DNA from: Lingula anatina
Lineage: Eukaryota; Brachiopoda; Lingulata; Lingulida; Lingulidae
Assembly: GCF_001039355.2 (NCBI RefSeq)
Contig: NW_019774192.1
Location: 311,523-375,522 of the forward strand
DNA length: 64,000 nucleotides
Direction: 5' to 3'
Each line of letters opens with the position of its first letter. The first letter of the stretch is position 1. Below the pieces are notes generated by a model. That model was not told the DNA's origin. It was given only the letters and a program-made list of their open reading frames with translations, and made no database searches. This document shows positions 1-13,412 of the stretch, one piece after another. The translations under genes were made by a program, and so were the position numbers.

Positions 1-699
1 TCAAAAAAAGTTTTAAACAGTCGAATAATTTTAGCACGTCAAAGTCGTGTTTACGGGAACATAAAACCAACTGACTTTAATCTGAAAATAGTTTTGCAGT
101 CATCATTAACTTTAAAATGCTGACTCCGTCGAATATTCGTATAATTTGTATAGGGACGTTAAACGTAAATTAAGATTTGATTTATTAAACGAAAGCATTT
201 ATACGTATTTTCCATGACACTTTTACAATTCATTTTAAAGTTAAAATTGCATAAATAATGCTCTATAACCACTCGACCTCGTACAGAATAATTCGTACTT
301 TTAGTGTCTCTCTAGATCTGCACCTAATAGTTACTGCGCACTTCTCTTTTATAATAATTTTAGCATGGTGCATTATAATAAGACATATTAAACAGGTCTG
401 CTCCGCGATGTTCTTTATGTGAGCAAAGACCAATATAAGTGAAAGAAATGCCATCTTATGATTGTCATCATTTTATCCCAGCATTATATTGAAATATATT
501 CATAACAAAAAAATCTTGCAAATCAGTTTGACGTGTAACTTGCGGAGAGAATTATTCAGAGAAAAGCCACGCTGTGATAACTTACAGAATTATCTATTGA
601 CTTCTCAACAACGCACAAGTATATACCTATATATATATATATGCATATGCATTTATATAGTATATGATCCACAAAAATGAATTTGAAAATCTGGGATGT

Positions 700-1077
700 T
701 TAAAGGGATAATAACTCTTCGTTTCGGCCAAAAAGATAATTTTCCTGGAGTAAACAACAATTTTCCCATACTAACCAATGGTTAATGAATCCATTTTTAC
801 ATTCAAAGTACATGTAAGTCCCTGTTTTTTTTTTCTCAAAAGTTTGTTTTTTTTTTTTTTTTTTTTTGTTAAAATCTCTTAAGAGATTAATCTCTTAAGA
901 GATTTTAACAGAGTACAGCCATCAATGGAGGTCACGTGGTCTAAAGACAAGCTCAGATATCAGAATAATAGCTATAACTGCCGTTTTTGTGGTAAAAAAG
1001 AATATATTTCTATGAGTTATTCACAATGTTTTTATTGTGAAATATAGACCTCATACGAAGAGTTATTATCCCTTTAA
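700..1077. mobile_element. 370-bp TTAA-flanked MITE (piggyBac-like)
   Basis: The element occupies 704-1073 and is bounded by TTAA at 700-703 and 1074-1077. Its terminal inverted repeats read AGGGATAATAACTCTTCGT at the left and the reverse complement at the right. It contains a poly-T tract and a perfect 44-bp palindrome. No coding sequence is present, so it is non-autonomous. A second copy sits at 22819-23155, where a duplicated locus supplies the empty site. TTAA target duplication is the hallmark of piggyBac-type elements; the assignment to that superfamily is an inference. Confidence 0.8.
867..910. repeat. Perfect 44-bp palindrome inside the MITE
   Basis: The sequence from 867 to 910 equals its own reverse complement with no spacer, centred between 888 and 889. 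Each arm contains CTCTTAAGAG. The copy of the element at 22819 has only a shortened version of this palindrome. Confidence 0.9.
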
Positions 1078-4000
1078 AAGTTTTGTCACGCAAGCTCCTC
1101 GCAGTATTATAATTTAAAAATATAAAAGGATTAATTTTAAGGTTAAACAAAGGATATATTATGAAGACATGCTGTATGGGGGCTAGATTTCCCTTTGAGA
1201 CGGTAAAACTACAAACACGAGCACGAGTCAGACATCAAGTCAGACGCACCCAGCGGGGATTGGCGGGCTAATTTTACGCGCAATTAACCTGAGCACTACT
1301 TAATAAAGCGAGCGCACCCGTGATTATAATTACTACCGTGCCTTTCATGTCAAGCCGCCGGTTCTTTCCAGTCCAAAATTTTAAAGCGGAGATCAGATAC
1401 AAAAACGGCGGTCTTTCAGATCATTGAGACGGATTTGCCATTTGATAATTATCATCTTATTGTTCAAGTTGTCTCTCATTACATGCAAGACAATAATGCA
1501 TACTAAGTAAAAAGGAGACGGGGTGTCTTTAAAAAACTTTTTGAGCTGATACCCATGTTTACAAACCTTAATATATTTAAAAACAATGACAGTATCAGTA
1601 ACAATCGCTCAGTACACGCACCTTAGTGTGGCGGGGCAGGAAGGCCCTTCAGATATCCTTCTTTAAATTTAACATTAGCAAATGAAAGAACTGTATCATT
1701 ATATCATTGAGTGTTTTGTTATACAGTTGATTTGTATACACTAATAACTAGATATAATCCCTTAAGTTGTTGCAATTTTTTGTAAGTCATTTAAACATTT
1801 TACACCCCTAAACGAAAGAACATCAGTATTTTTTTAATTCTCGTTTAACTACAAATCTGCCCGCATGCCCGCAGCTACGTCGATGCAGGGGATTCATTTA
1901 ACGCTAAGTTGTCAAACACCAACTTACAGTAAATCTTGGTGTAAGATTTAGCATCGAAGGAACTCTAATTATTTGGCTAGATCCTCGTGAGACAACAAAA
2001 ATAACAACCCACAACATGAAGACGTGTTATAATGAGATTACACTAATACATCAATGGCGCGGGTCTGAACACATGAAGGGGTAGAGCTCATTAATTTTCG
2101 ATACTAACATCTCAGAGGGAAAACAGGCACGCGCAGTGCTCTTCAGTTTCATCATTCAATTTTGTAAATTTCCCACATGTTCTGTCACATCAAATGTAAA
2201 CGAGTGCCTTCGATATTTTAATCATACGAATTAGAATCAATCTGATTTAGCTACAATATTTGTTGATCTCTTCGCAGATATTTTCTGAAATTTGTCATAT
2301 TGGAATTTTTTATGATGCAAATCGCAGCTTGCGATGTAATGGAATAATATCACACCTTACAATATATCTCAGAGCGCAATTATATTAATATATTGTAAGC
2401 ATTCGCAAATACTATAGCCAACTCCTTTCACTGTGAACTTTACCCCGCTATAGTGTTGGAAATATGAAATGTTCACTTAAGTTATCATCTTCATCATCAT
2501 TCTTAATTTTTTCGCTTAAGTTATCAGCATCACTATAATTATAATAATAATTATTTTTATTATTAAATTCTTCTACCAACCAAACTGGCGCTTTTTTGCA
2601 TTTTTGGTATGGTAAGCGTATTCGACATTTAATATATTAATCTCTACAGTCCAGTCGTGACCTGATTACTGTGTATAGAAACATTTTAACGTAATTAATC
2701 AGGGCTGTTATGTCAGCCCGAAAACCTCATCAAAAGAAATGGATAAATCACAGATATAACAAGTTACTTGCATGAGAGGTCGTCTAAATCACGTTTTACG
2801 CGAAAGGCAAATCGTTAATTCTGTTACACACTTCCGAAGCGTAAACGACTTATGTCAAAACTGACTTTCACTGGGTGATCAGAAGCCAAATTGTAATCCG
2901 TTTAAATCAGGACGTTGAATTTCTCTTACTTTCGTGGGAAATCATCGGCATTAGGATTCAGTTTGGTTATATAAATCCAATAATATTTGAATATATCGTT
3001 TGCATACGTATTTGTGTTTATGTAGCGGGTGAAGCCAACTACTTTTAAATCCTTTTAACTGAGTTAAAAATATTTTCATAAGGCGACGCGTGGGAAATGA
3101 CACTTGCTTTAAATTAGAAAGTCCGAAGCGCTTAAGTTTTAAGTGACAAAAATTCGTCTAAATCTGCACGAAACCAGTTATACTAAGATTGATTTGCGTG
3201 GGAAATGTTAAAGAGTTAAAGTTTTATTTGTATTAAAGATGAACATAATATTAAGTTGGAGCGGTTAGGGGGTAGGGGAGCTCCGTGGGAAACATTAATG
3301 GCTTCAGTCCTAAATTAAAACAATTGAATGTTTAAAGGATAATTTTTCATAGGTTTAAATTCAGATTTCCTTGGTGATTTTAGGGCCAATTCAAAAACGC
3401 AAATTTTTACCTTTAACATTTTGACTGTATGCATGAATGAATGAAAGACATTTAAATCATTGGAATACCTTTTAAAATCAGTAAAAAAAGACGTCCGTTA
3501 TGTTTTATGCTGTAAAGTGTTAATAAAGTTGTCATTACCTCAACACCTATAAATATCGGGAACCAAATATAAATTATTTTGAATTGCAACTGCGTAAGGC
3601 AGGTGAAATCAAATTTATGGCCTAATGATTTAACAATGGCAATATAAGAAATATAAAAGACCCAAATAAAAGGGTCATGTATCTTATTTCTGTAATAATA
3701 TCTTGTCATTTTTCCTATACCTATTTTATAACATCTATTGCATCCAAATTGCGCCTAATAAATATTAAGCCACGGAGTTTATATGTGTTCCTGATACTAT
3801 CTGTGATCATTCGGATACAAACTGCGGGAGAGGAAACTTAGGTTTGGATTTCACATAAATGCCGGCCGCATATGAGGAATTATTTTTCAGATTTTTAAAA
3901 CAGTTGATTTTACTCAACACTGGATGTTATAGGATTATAGCGACGAATGTAGACATATCATAATATGTCGCGACTGGATGATTTTAGTGACATGATATTA

Positions 4001-4505
4001 CGCACAGGATAACTATGGCGTTGAATCCACGTTCTTTTACTTTTAGAAATGGAGACAACCTATCATGCAGGAAATGTAATATTCGCTAACAACATTTGTC
4101 AATATTGTGAAAAAAGGAACATCACATGAGAGAATCCATACTATTAAAATTACAGCGAGTCCTTGAAAAAGCACAAAGGACATCGGATGTGGAACCAAAT
4201 TTTCCAGGTAGTTTTTTGTTTGCTTCACTTTTTGAGGAAGAGAAAGACTAATAGATAATTTAGGATTTTAGGTAATGAACGCTTCTTTCATTTTTTATGA
4301 AAATACATTATAAACAACATATTTCGTTTGGGTTTATGTGTACTTATTTAGCAGCCGACATGTCCAAAATGGCTGATGAAAAAATTTTCAACCTGCATTC
4401 TTTACAAATTCAAGTAATTTTGTATGGCATTCAAACCAATGGAATTAAAGTTTAGATTAAGCAAGAAAAAAAAAAGAAATGCTGTGAAAATGCAGTAAAT
4501 CTCAC

Positions 4506-5106
4506 CAGTTGGGGGAGTGGCGGGGAGCGCTTGTTTCTTCATCCATTCATACGGCTGTCTCTGTTGGCGGGAGATGTCTATGGTCCCCGTACTGGACACC
4601 ACAGCGTTCGCAGGAACTGGGGACGCAATATTGCCGTCGTGGTAACTGGACACTGTGGAGTGATGGTCACCCGCGCTGACCACAGGCGGAACGTTGACGT
4701 TAACTGAGCCAGAATGACAGTAAGGCTCGTACCCCATGTGCGGCGGTGGCGGCGAGGTGTAGTAGGCGCCCATGTGGCCCTGGGTGCTCATTTGCTGGGC
4801 GGCAGCGGCGGATGGGTAACCAGGAAACTCGTTATAATGGGAACCGACGGGTCTGCCATATCCTGGGGCGTTGGTAGGGTACATCCCGCTCCATCCTTGT
4901 GACGGGGAACCCGCGGGGTTAGGCTGCATCCCCAGGGGGTTCCCCTCTCCTCCTGCGTGGATCTGGTATTGGCCGAAGTCAGCGGCGGCTGTGGCACCCT
5001 GGGGGTTATACCCCGCATAGTAAGCCCCCGCGGGCACCTGATGGTGTGGACGGTTGGTGAACATGACATCAAAGTCTGTCTCATCTAGTTCGTACTTTAG
5101 AACCAT
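4506..5106 (-). CDS. Cdx: Cdx/caudal ParaHox protein, first coding exon (partial gene)
   Basis: This exon encodes the N-terminal 200 residues of a Cdx homeodomain transcription factor, which in animals patterns posterior tissue and gut. The decisive signal is the hexapeptide-type motif PYEWMKK at residues 185-191, the PBX-cofactor motif that precedes the Cdx homeodomain. The region before it is Gly/Pro/Tyr/Ala-rich and low in complexity, as is usual for Cdx. I chose the ATG at 5104-5106: it has A at -3 and G at +4, and the frame continues upstream only to a TTG. The exon ends in phase 1 at a GTGAG donor (4505-4501) just after a short Thr/Pro linker, where Cdx genes normally carry their first intron. 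The homeobox exons are not in the window. The motif is clear; transcription factor function is inferred. Confidence 0.9.
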
Positions 5107-5760
5107 TGTAAAAACGCAATGGTTAAGATTGAGGAAAAAGTCACCGGCGTCGGTTGGGTCAACCTTCTTGGGCAATCAACAAAACTGCAGCAGATCGGGT
5201 CGCTTTGCTTGAAGTGTGCTTGATCCCGGTAAGGGTAATAAAACTCGACCAAGAGCTGATAGCACGGTTCTTCAGGACGTGAATGCTAACATGTAAGAGC
5301 AGTGTCAATAAATTCCCACCTATGTTAACAACTCGTAAAAACTCCGTAAAATTCTTCTATGTCAAGCCAACTTGCCAAGGACGGCACACGTCAAGGTACA
5401 GTCCGCCGAAGACAGTATGGAGAAATCAACTTATTTTCTCGCTACGTATTACTGGTGAATCGTTTCCTAGTCCTGATCTATCTCCGTCGTATTCCACACA
5501 TCGACTAACTTCTTCTCTGTAGTTTTGTCCTTTTACGTCATCTCTCCGACACTCGAGATCACGTGATCTCGGTCTCACCTCGGACCCCCTCCCTCTTCTT
5601 TTCTCTCTCCTAAGCGTGTATCCTCCGATCCGTTGCTGGCGTGCGCCAGTCCAAGGGCGGCTTCTGTGATCTCGCCTACACCCCCGAGATAAGCAGCCGC
5701 AGGGCGCAGTTGTGCGCTGATTTCAACAGCTCCGGCTTTTGTTCGGAGTAGGAACACTTA
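5107..5760 (-). promoter_or_regulatory. Cdx 5' flank / probable 5' UTR and promoter
   Basis: About 650 bp upstream of the Cdx ATG are richer in G, C and CpG than the surroundings, with pyrimidine-rich blocks around 5575-5620. A TTTATTAC-like word, resembling a caudal-type binding site, lies on the minus strand near 5236-5245. No convincing TATA box was found. The role is inferred from position and composition only. Confidence 0.4.
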
Positions 5761-8700
5761 ACATGATGTAATTAACACACAGACGCTTAAATTATTCCCC
5801 ATTGAATCACAGCCGAGAAAACACATGTTTTGGGACCGGTGTCCGGTTTGTCGGTCCTTTTCACCTGTAAAGTCAGACGCGACGGGCTCGACCGGCCCAT
5901 AGGAACTTGTACCTTTACTTTCATCACATCGCTAAGGTGTATGTGAAGCGATTTCCAAGTCTGACTCTGATAAGGAACCCCTTTTTCTAACGCCCGCGTT
6001 TATTGTTTGCACACATTCCAACATAAATAATAGTACGCTTTAATTTATCAAAGGCTTTTGTGAAATCATTGGACGCTACGCTTTGATTTGAGCACTACCT
6101 AACAACGTTATTTTTTTTCTGTTTGATTCTGGAGATTTTAAGGAATAAATAACTCTTTTAATGCATGTCCAGAACTGGTATTTATTTTAACAAAAATATT
6201 ACAGCATTGGGCGAGCGTAAACCGTTTTGTTGATGGTGTTGATACATTTTCACTGGTTACTAATTTTGGAATATATGTTCGATAAGTATTTGTTAATTTA
6301 GTTGATTGATATTTATGTCTCACTATTTTATTCCTACAGAATACATATAAATAAAATCATAACTAGCAAGTTACATGTCAATAAGTGGCAAAGGTCTGAC
6401 TGTCATTCGTTTGTGATTCACGTTTCAGGTGTACAGTGTATTAAGACAAAATATAAAATATTTTTGTCTTGTAATAACTTTTTCCTGTTTAACTAAAGCG
6501 AATGGGAAAACGGGGAAAAACGCGTTGTACATGTATCCTGTGCTTTATTTTGGCCTGTTTGCACGTTCAAACAATTGTCCTTTATATTTACTACTTCACT
6601 TCTTCACACTAAAAACACAGGTAATGTTGAACTTAACTCCCACATAGCATTATAAATCTTTACTGAAAGTACGAATATCCAAAAGAAGCCCCCTCACTCT
6701 GGTAAACACGGAAACGCTACTGTGACTAATAAGTTTCTGATTCAATGAAACAATTTTTTTTCTTACCGTGGATCCATTATTATGGATCCTTCATGTAGCT
6801 TCTTCAAAATGTCAAGAAAGTGCTCATTGATTTATGTTTTTTGTTTTATTATTATTAGTATTTTTTATGGCCAGTATTTGTTAATCTACAAAACGTGAAC
6901 CGTACAAAAGTAAGATTAAAAAGAATTTTAAAACAATATGAAATCTTGGACATAATAACGAATTTTGTCCATGATATAATTTAGCAAAAATCATTTTAAA
7001 GAAACACTAATGATGAGAGTCGCAGAAAATGATCTTGGAAAAGATAACACAGATGTTCTGACACAAAATTATAAAAATTCATGAAGTAATTTTAGTACAT
7101 CTACAGTCTGGAGTTTTAGAGCAATTAATGGCGAAGTCAATTTCTCATTTTCTCATATCCGGCTTAGTATACGAGTCACAAAGCACACTGATCAAGTATG
7201 TTCATTTCATAGTAAGTGTGTAGATTTCAAAGCGGCGGCAGTGAGCCGTTTTGCGTTTCATCTCGGCCTATCAACCACCTATTAATTGTTTATTTCAAGT
7301 GGATTGGTAAACAGAGAAATTAATGACTTAATCTACCCTCTAATTAATCCTCAGAACATTTGAAACATGGCAACAATTTTCATGACAAGCATTCTCCAGA
7401 CTAGCCCCAGATAACAGAAATATGATATGAAGTAATAAAATTGCCTAAGCTTCCCAACGGAGATTTTCGAGTCTAATTTATGGCCTTCAACGACCTGTGA
7501 AGTGGTTGCGTCAATACTATGATAAAGATATTGAGATTTTTTGACTAATAATGCAACCGATATAGCAAAGAAAGAATGAGAAACGTATGATTTCCGAATC
7601 TAAATGAAAATCGTTTCAAAACCGAGCATCGAAGCACATCTGCTTAGCGATATCTTCGCCGTTGCAAAGAAAGCTGTGCTTAGTTTGAAATTAACACTTG
7701 TCTGGCGTCCAGTAGATGCTCTTAAAGTCTCGCGATATTTGTCTCGGGAGACGAGAGGTCGCCTCCCATACAAGTAACGACGTCTTATGAACATCTGTTG
7801 TGAAACTTCTCGGCTGCAACCATAAAACAATAAATTACTTCATTTATTGCCCGGCTCTACATCTGAACTGAATATACTATACCTACCTAACAATGATATC
7901 GGATAGATCCGTAATTATTTTCAAATATACCTCACAATTTTGAATAATTGAGAAAACATAGAGTCATGTTAGTCCGTAAATCAAGTCTTAAAACGCTTTT
8001 AAATGACCCGGCCGTTTCTGGACATTTTGATGAAGTCCTAAAGCTATTAATCAATGCGATACTGGAAACTAATTGTCTCCAATGGCCATTCGTCGCGTGA
8101 CTTCTCGCTTTTAACACAACAATAACAAAAGAGGGCTTTCTTCATCGGGCTATTGGTTACAAACTTTTCTGTTTAGGAACAAAATGGAACCAAGTTATGA
8201 TTGCTATCCCCTAGGCTATTATCATAAATTACGTATTAATAGGGAGCGCGAGCCAATATCAGGCTCCAGTGAATCAGACACGCGCCAGATAAATTGCAAT
8301 TTTCACGCGTGCCGCCGGTGACGCTTGGTTGAATTTTGACGAGATTTGGCTAATCCCAGAACGGACGGCCTTGTCTGTCAATCGTCCTAGAAGCGATACA
8401 CGTCTGAAGAAAAACGCATATAGGCAGAAAATGAGAATATATTAAGTAGTGCTAAGGTATGAAGAAAAGTTCGCGCCTTCTTTCAGTAATTTGAGAAAAT
8501 GTATATGAAAATATATTGTATACTATTTATCGTCTGAATTTATTAACGTGAAGAAGAGTGCTACATGCCTTCAAATGCAGCCAACCTTCTGATATGTTGA
8601 ATATAAAGATCAGTATAATTTTACATTCCTCTATTATTGTTATTGACAGACACGTTTAAATTAGTTTGACTGGTATTCAAATGCATATTTGGTTTGGATT

Positions 8701-11700
8701 TATTTTCGACCTTACATTCTTTTTTAAATTTTTACTTCGTTATGTTATATATCTTTATATTATATGTTATTTTTTTAATTAAAATTTTGTTTTGGAGACG
8801 AATTGTTCATACAGTTTGCTTTGTCATATGTTAAAATTGTGCAATGACAGATTCCTTACAAAATCAAAAGAATATGTCTGACATCTGTTCCCTTTTAAAA
8901 AGTTTCATTTCTCAACTCTTGAATATTATCGGAACGAACACACCAGGATAAAGACAATATTTTTCAACTGCCTAAAGTTATCCAAGGATATACATCTGTC
9001 GCTTAGGAAAGATATAATAACCCCAAAAACCCAGATAGAGGTGCATTTCACATGCTGAAGTGTCCAAAAATTAAATTGAATGAATTCAAAGTGGTATTTT
9101 ATTTTTTAAAACATATATGTGTATGAAACAAAAAATCCACGACAGTCTCAATTTTAATTTAATTTTTCATTTTTACCATGGTAGCGTAAGTTCCGGTAAA
9201 TTAGCCTTCCGGATCATTTAATTTTAATACCGCGTTCAAATATATTGTGTAATGATTCAGTCATGGTAAATTATACATAACGTATATGTTTTTATAAATA
9301 TTTAAACTTTAACTCAAGGGGCTTTGCGTCATGGCTATTGCTACGTTACGCTCCCCAGAAAAATTGTCAGAAAGTTTCATCTACTTGCCCAAGTACTTGG
9401 TGAAATAGAAAACAGTGGTTTCTGTTGCTGCCCGAAAAATATATTATGTTTCCATGAAAATTTGACATTTCTGATATAACATTTGGATCATAGGTGGAAA
9501 AATAGTTTCTTTAATACGTACTTTACTGTCGGTAAGGTGTATTTTCCCCGTTTTTTAATATTCAGCGACAAGCAAATTAAAGTCGCTCAAAAACAATTAA
9601 CTGCTCTATACAGAAGATTAGCATAATTTTTTATTACGTTAAAATTGTAGGAGATAAACAAAAGAACAAAACCAATGATAATTGAATTTTCAAAGTGAGT
9701 AAAACGTTTCACGGCGGGACGTGCTGCAGTGACGTATGTTCCTTTTTTGGGACTAGACGATGAATTATTTTTTTATTATTCACGGTTCCAAGAGATTGAA
9801 ACTTTGATACAAACTTCTTCACGTTGGACCCTAAAATAATCAAACATAGCAAGCTGTGCACTAAATATTTTTAAGAACACGCCTGTGACCTCATTTGCAC
9901 CTCCATACTGGGTTTGGGTAAATATGCAATATGTATTTTGTTCTCTTAAATTTTTCAAATGCATGTCACTTATCTATTTGTGAGGCAATGAATTTTCTTT
10001 TTTTTTTCTACTTTTTTGTTTCAAACATCAATTGACGAACATACGAGTCATGACTTCTATGTGGAACCTTTGTATCAACGTTTCTTCTATAATTATTAAT
10101 CGAATAAAATAAATACTCATGGAATATGATCTGACAAATGTCACAATTTTCTCTGCGAAGATCCTGTGCGTTAATTTGCTTAGGTAACTTCATCAGCTGG
10201 TTTTGGTGTTCTTAACATACGGTAAAGACATTAATGTTATCTCAATGATGAAGCCAACCAAAATAAAGCTCAACAAATAACATTTAAGGAACAAGGGATT
10301 TATTTGTCCAGAAGGCCTTGACAATTTCCCACGCGACCGCGAGAAATATGCAGTATGCAGTTTAAGTTTTCAGTCCTTTCTTAAATATCATTTCAATTTG
10401 TTTTGTCTCAAATAAAATTATTTAATGACAAATCTCAATTTAGATGTAAACATTTCATATTCTCCGAGTTCAAATCTATAATGACTATGATTATTATTAT
10501 TATCATATTTGTTTATAATTNCTCATGGAATATGATCTGACAAATGTCACAATTTTCTCTGCGAAGATCCTGTGCGTTAATTTGCTTAGGTAACTTCATC
10601 AGCTGGTTTTGGTGTTCTTAACATACGGTAAAGACATTAATGTTATCTCAATGATGAAGCCAACCAAAATAAAGCTCAACAAATAACATTTAAGGAACAA
10701 GGGATTTATTTGTCCAGAAGGCCTTGACAATTTCCCACGCGACCGCGAGAAATATGCAGTATGCAGTTTAAGTTTTCAGTCCTTTCTTAAATATCATTTC
10801 AATTTGTTTTGTCTCAAATAAAATTATTTAATGACAAATCTCAATTTAGATGTAAACATTTCATATTCTCCGAGTTCAAATCTATAATGACTATGATTAT
10901 TATTATTATCATATTTGTTTATAATTGCAGTTTAATTTACCCTAATTAGACTGTCTACTTGTATTAATATAACAAGCTTGGGAATTACACACAAAAAGTA
11001 TATTTTTACCTCTTGTTCTGTTAATGACTATCACACTTTCATGTTAAATAACTTTTCGGTCAAAAAATTAAGTCACGAAAAGTTTTATTAATTTTTTTAA
11101 GAAGGCCAATTTATCTGGTATCCCAAAACTTTAACGAAGATGAAACTCTTCGCGTAATATTGTTGCTTGAATTCTTTTGACAAAGGATATATGAACATTT
11201 GATTTTTCAGTATTTGGTGTCAGCCTACCCAAAGCCTTCTCGTGAATATTCTGACGTCAACAAAGTCGTCTCTGCCAGGTAAACAAACATCAAAAGCATG
11301 CCGCTCGTGTTATCTGAGTATCAATGGTTGTAAAACACCAACTGAAAGAGCAAAGTAAATACGTGAAACGCGAAACGCTTTGGCCGTAAATCACACGATG
11401 AAATAAAACGAGAAACCTCGTGAGATCTTGTCGCGACGGTCGAGCTCACGGTGGGATTTGTGCAAGTAAATTCCGAGTGAAGGTGTGTACAGAAGCCAGT
11501 CAACTCGAAGCAAAGACTTGTCAAATAATCAGAGCCATGGGAATATTTTCATGTTTGTACATATATGATAAACATTCTGTTTTCACCCCAAGATACCATG
11601 GGAATGTTGGAATTTTCAAATAAAGCTTGTTTTGGCTTCGTTCAAAAATTAAAAATAAACCATTAGAACTGAAATTATTGAGAAGAAAATACTACAGTGA

Positions 11701-12700
11701 GTTTGGTAGGAACCGATCTCTCGATATTTTGGGATGTTGTGGTTAAAAAAAACCTAAAACAGAAAAATGAGAATCGACAAGGAGTAATTCTTTACCTTTC
11801 TCATAATTATTTCTACATACCGTAAGTAATTACGTGTAAATGGTCCTTTAATGTGAATGTTCCGTGTTTTTAAAGGCAGTCATGTATTAAAAATTAACCC
11901 AACAGGACCGAAAAAAATGTACTGAATGTTGTAAATGTCTAATAGTAGTAAGGGATACACCCCTGAACCGGTGTAATTGTTAGTTAGATCAAGATATTAT
12001 CAATAAATAGATAAAAAATAATAATGATGATATAACATTTAATGAAAAATTACATGGAGAGCAATTACGCAGGGAACAATATAACAAATTGAGGTCAAAC
12101 AAAGAAATCTCTTCAAAACTCATGTTTTTTTTTTAATAAATACATTGCTAAGTTATTTGAAAAATGAGAGATGACAATGATTCAAGTCACTGAATGAGGA
12201 AGATGCCTCTCGCAAAAAGGACTACGGTGAAGCTCTGGCTAGAAGACATCGAGGTAAATATCACATGGAATGTATTGGACACCAGACTTTATGATCAATT
12301 TAATCTTAAATCTCTTCTTACTCAGCTTAAAATACTCCAAACAGTATCGCATTGTTCATCACTCGCCTTAAACATGGACAAAAAAAAGTTATTATGTCCA
12401 AGCCTGAAAAAACAAAGCACCGGTCAACAAAAGGAATAATTATAACAATAAGAAGAAGAAGAATGAAAACGAAAAGCAAAGTAGGTCCTTGTATCTTGCT
12501 TTTGTACTCGGAAGTTCGATAGTTTCACTTCACATTTATTGATATATTTAATGCTTAATAGGCCTAAAGTTTTCAAAAGAGTAATTATTGTGTTATTGTT
12601 AGATAGCAATGATATCAGCAGGAGTAGAAACCTCATTCAAGCAAACTCAAAACTTTCTCATAACAGTATCATAACATTTGTATCGCACTAACTGGGATAA
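5761..12700. other. Intergenic, AT-rich, no gene seen
   Basis: Only short random open frames occur here, and none shows splice sites or recognisable protein motifs. The one structural feature is the exact duplication around the N at 10521, listed separately. Distal Cdx regulatory elements could be present but cannot be identified from a single sequence. Confidence 0.6.
10116..10926. repeat. 405-bp exact direct duplication around one N (assembly overlap)
   Basis: Bases 10116-10520 and 10522-10926 are identical over 405 bp and are separated by the single N at 10521. Two exactly identical copies meeting at a one-base gap are what results when two contigs that overlap are joined without merging. 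The true genome probably holds one copy. Confidence 0.85.
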
Positions 12701-12729
12701 TGTAAAACTTAGAAGAAACAAAGGATGTA

Positions 12730-13312
12730 AAAATGAGAATCGGAATGGCGAAGGCCAAAACAAATAAACTGGTTAATATTTGGAAGGACAGAAGTATCAC
12801 AAGGGCGTTAAAGGTGAAACTTGGACATAATAACGTTATAATGCCCAAGGGTGAAATTAGTGAAGATATGGCCAGAGCCCATGTACGGGCGCGAAGGATG
12901 GGTAATCAAAAAAGAGGAGGAAAAACGAATAGATGCAGCTGAAGTGTGGATTTATAGAAGAAAGTTACGCATCTCGTGGTGGGAAAGGAGAACGAACGAC
13001 AATGATGTTAACGTTCTAGAGGAAATAAGACTTAAGCGTTAATTATTGAACAAGATCTAAGGTAGAAAGTTTATTTTTCTGGGCCACCAGCTGCGATTGG
13101 AAAAATCAGTGTTGTTTACATCAACATTTCTAAGCGTCCCAATAAAGAGAAAACGTGGCAGGCCGAGGTTTAAATGGAAAATCAACATACAAGTTTCACA
13201 AAGGTCACAAGGATGGCAGTTGATAGAAAAAAATGCAGGGGCTTGGTCCATGGTGTGTGCTGACAATTTTCAATATACGGAGAATCGGGATGATGACGCT
13301 GGTGATTAGTAG
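12730..13312 (+). pseudogene. Degraded LINE, end of reverse transcriptase ORF
   Basis: Three overlapping frame pieces (12733-12942, 12851-13042, 13097-13309) translate to the C-terminal part of a non-LTR retrotransposon reverse transcriptase. Recognisable words are RIGMAKAKTNKLVNIWKDRS, then WVIKKEEEKRIDAAEVWIYR with RKLRISWWERRTND, then KRKRGRPRFKW. Frame changes and missing segments show that it is dead. Its 3' end stops about 35 bp from the tRNA-Asn gene. The LINE clade cannot be fixed from this fragment. Confidence 0.75.
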
Positions 13313-13324
13313 AAATTTCCACAT

Positions 13325-13336
13325 AAAAAATGAAAA
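13325..13336 (-). terminator. Pol III terminator of tRNA-Asn
   Basis: On the minus strand, a TTTT run (13333-13336) lies 8 bp after the tRNA 3' end and a TTTTTT run (13325-13330) follows. Short T runs at this distance are the normal RNA polymerase III stop. Confidence 0.75.
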
Positions 13337-13344
13337 TGAGAACC

Positions 13345-13361
13345 CGTCCCTGGGTGGGCTC

Positions 13362-13412
<51 letters not shown>

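Larger units (their letters stand above)
1..4505 (-). other. Inferred first intron of Cdx (left part of window)
   Basis: This AT-rich stretch follows the Cdx exon 1 splice donor on the minus strand and is read as intron. Apart from the MITE at 704-1073 I saw no exon, RNA gene or further repeat. I looked for a Cdx homeodomain in all frames and found none, so the homeobox exons probably lie left of position 1. Confidence 0.55.

Noticed and set aside
3452-3709. Possible Cdx homeobox exon or membrane protein exon left of Cdx exon 1
   Set aside because: The translation has no homeodomain residues, and no acceptor/donor pair in the right phase was found.
4714-5084. Other open frames across Cdx exon 1 on both strands
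   Set aside because: They are shadows created by the GC-rich coding exon; only the frame with PYEWMKK is meaningful.
5104-5175. Longer N terminus for Cdx starting at 5175
   Set aside because: The codon there is TTG, not ATG, and the ATG at 5104-5106 has a good start context.
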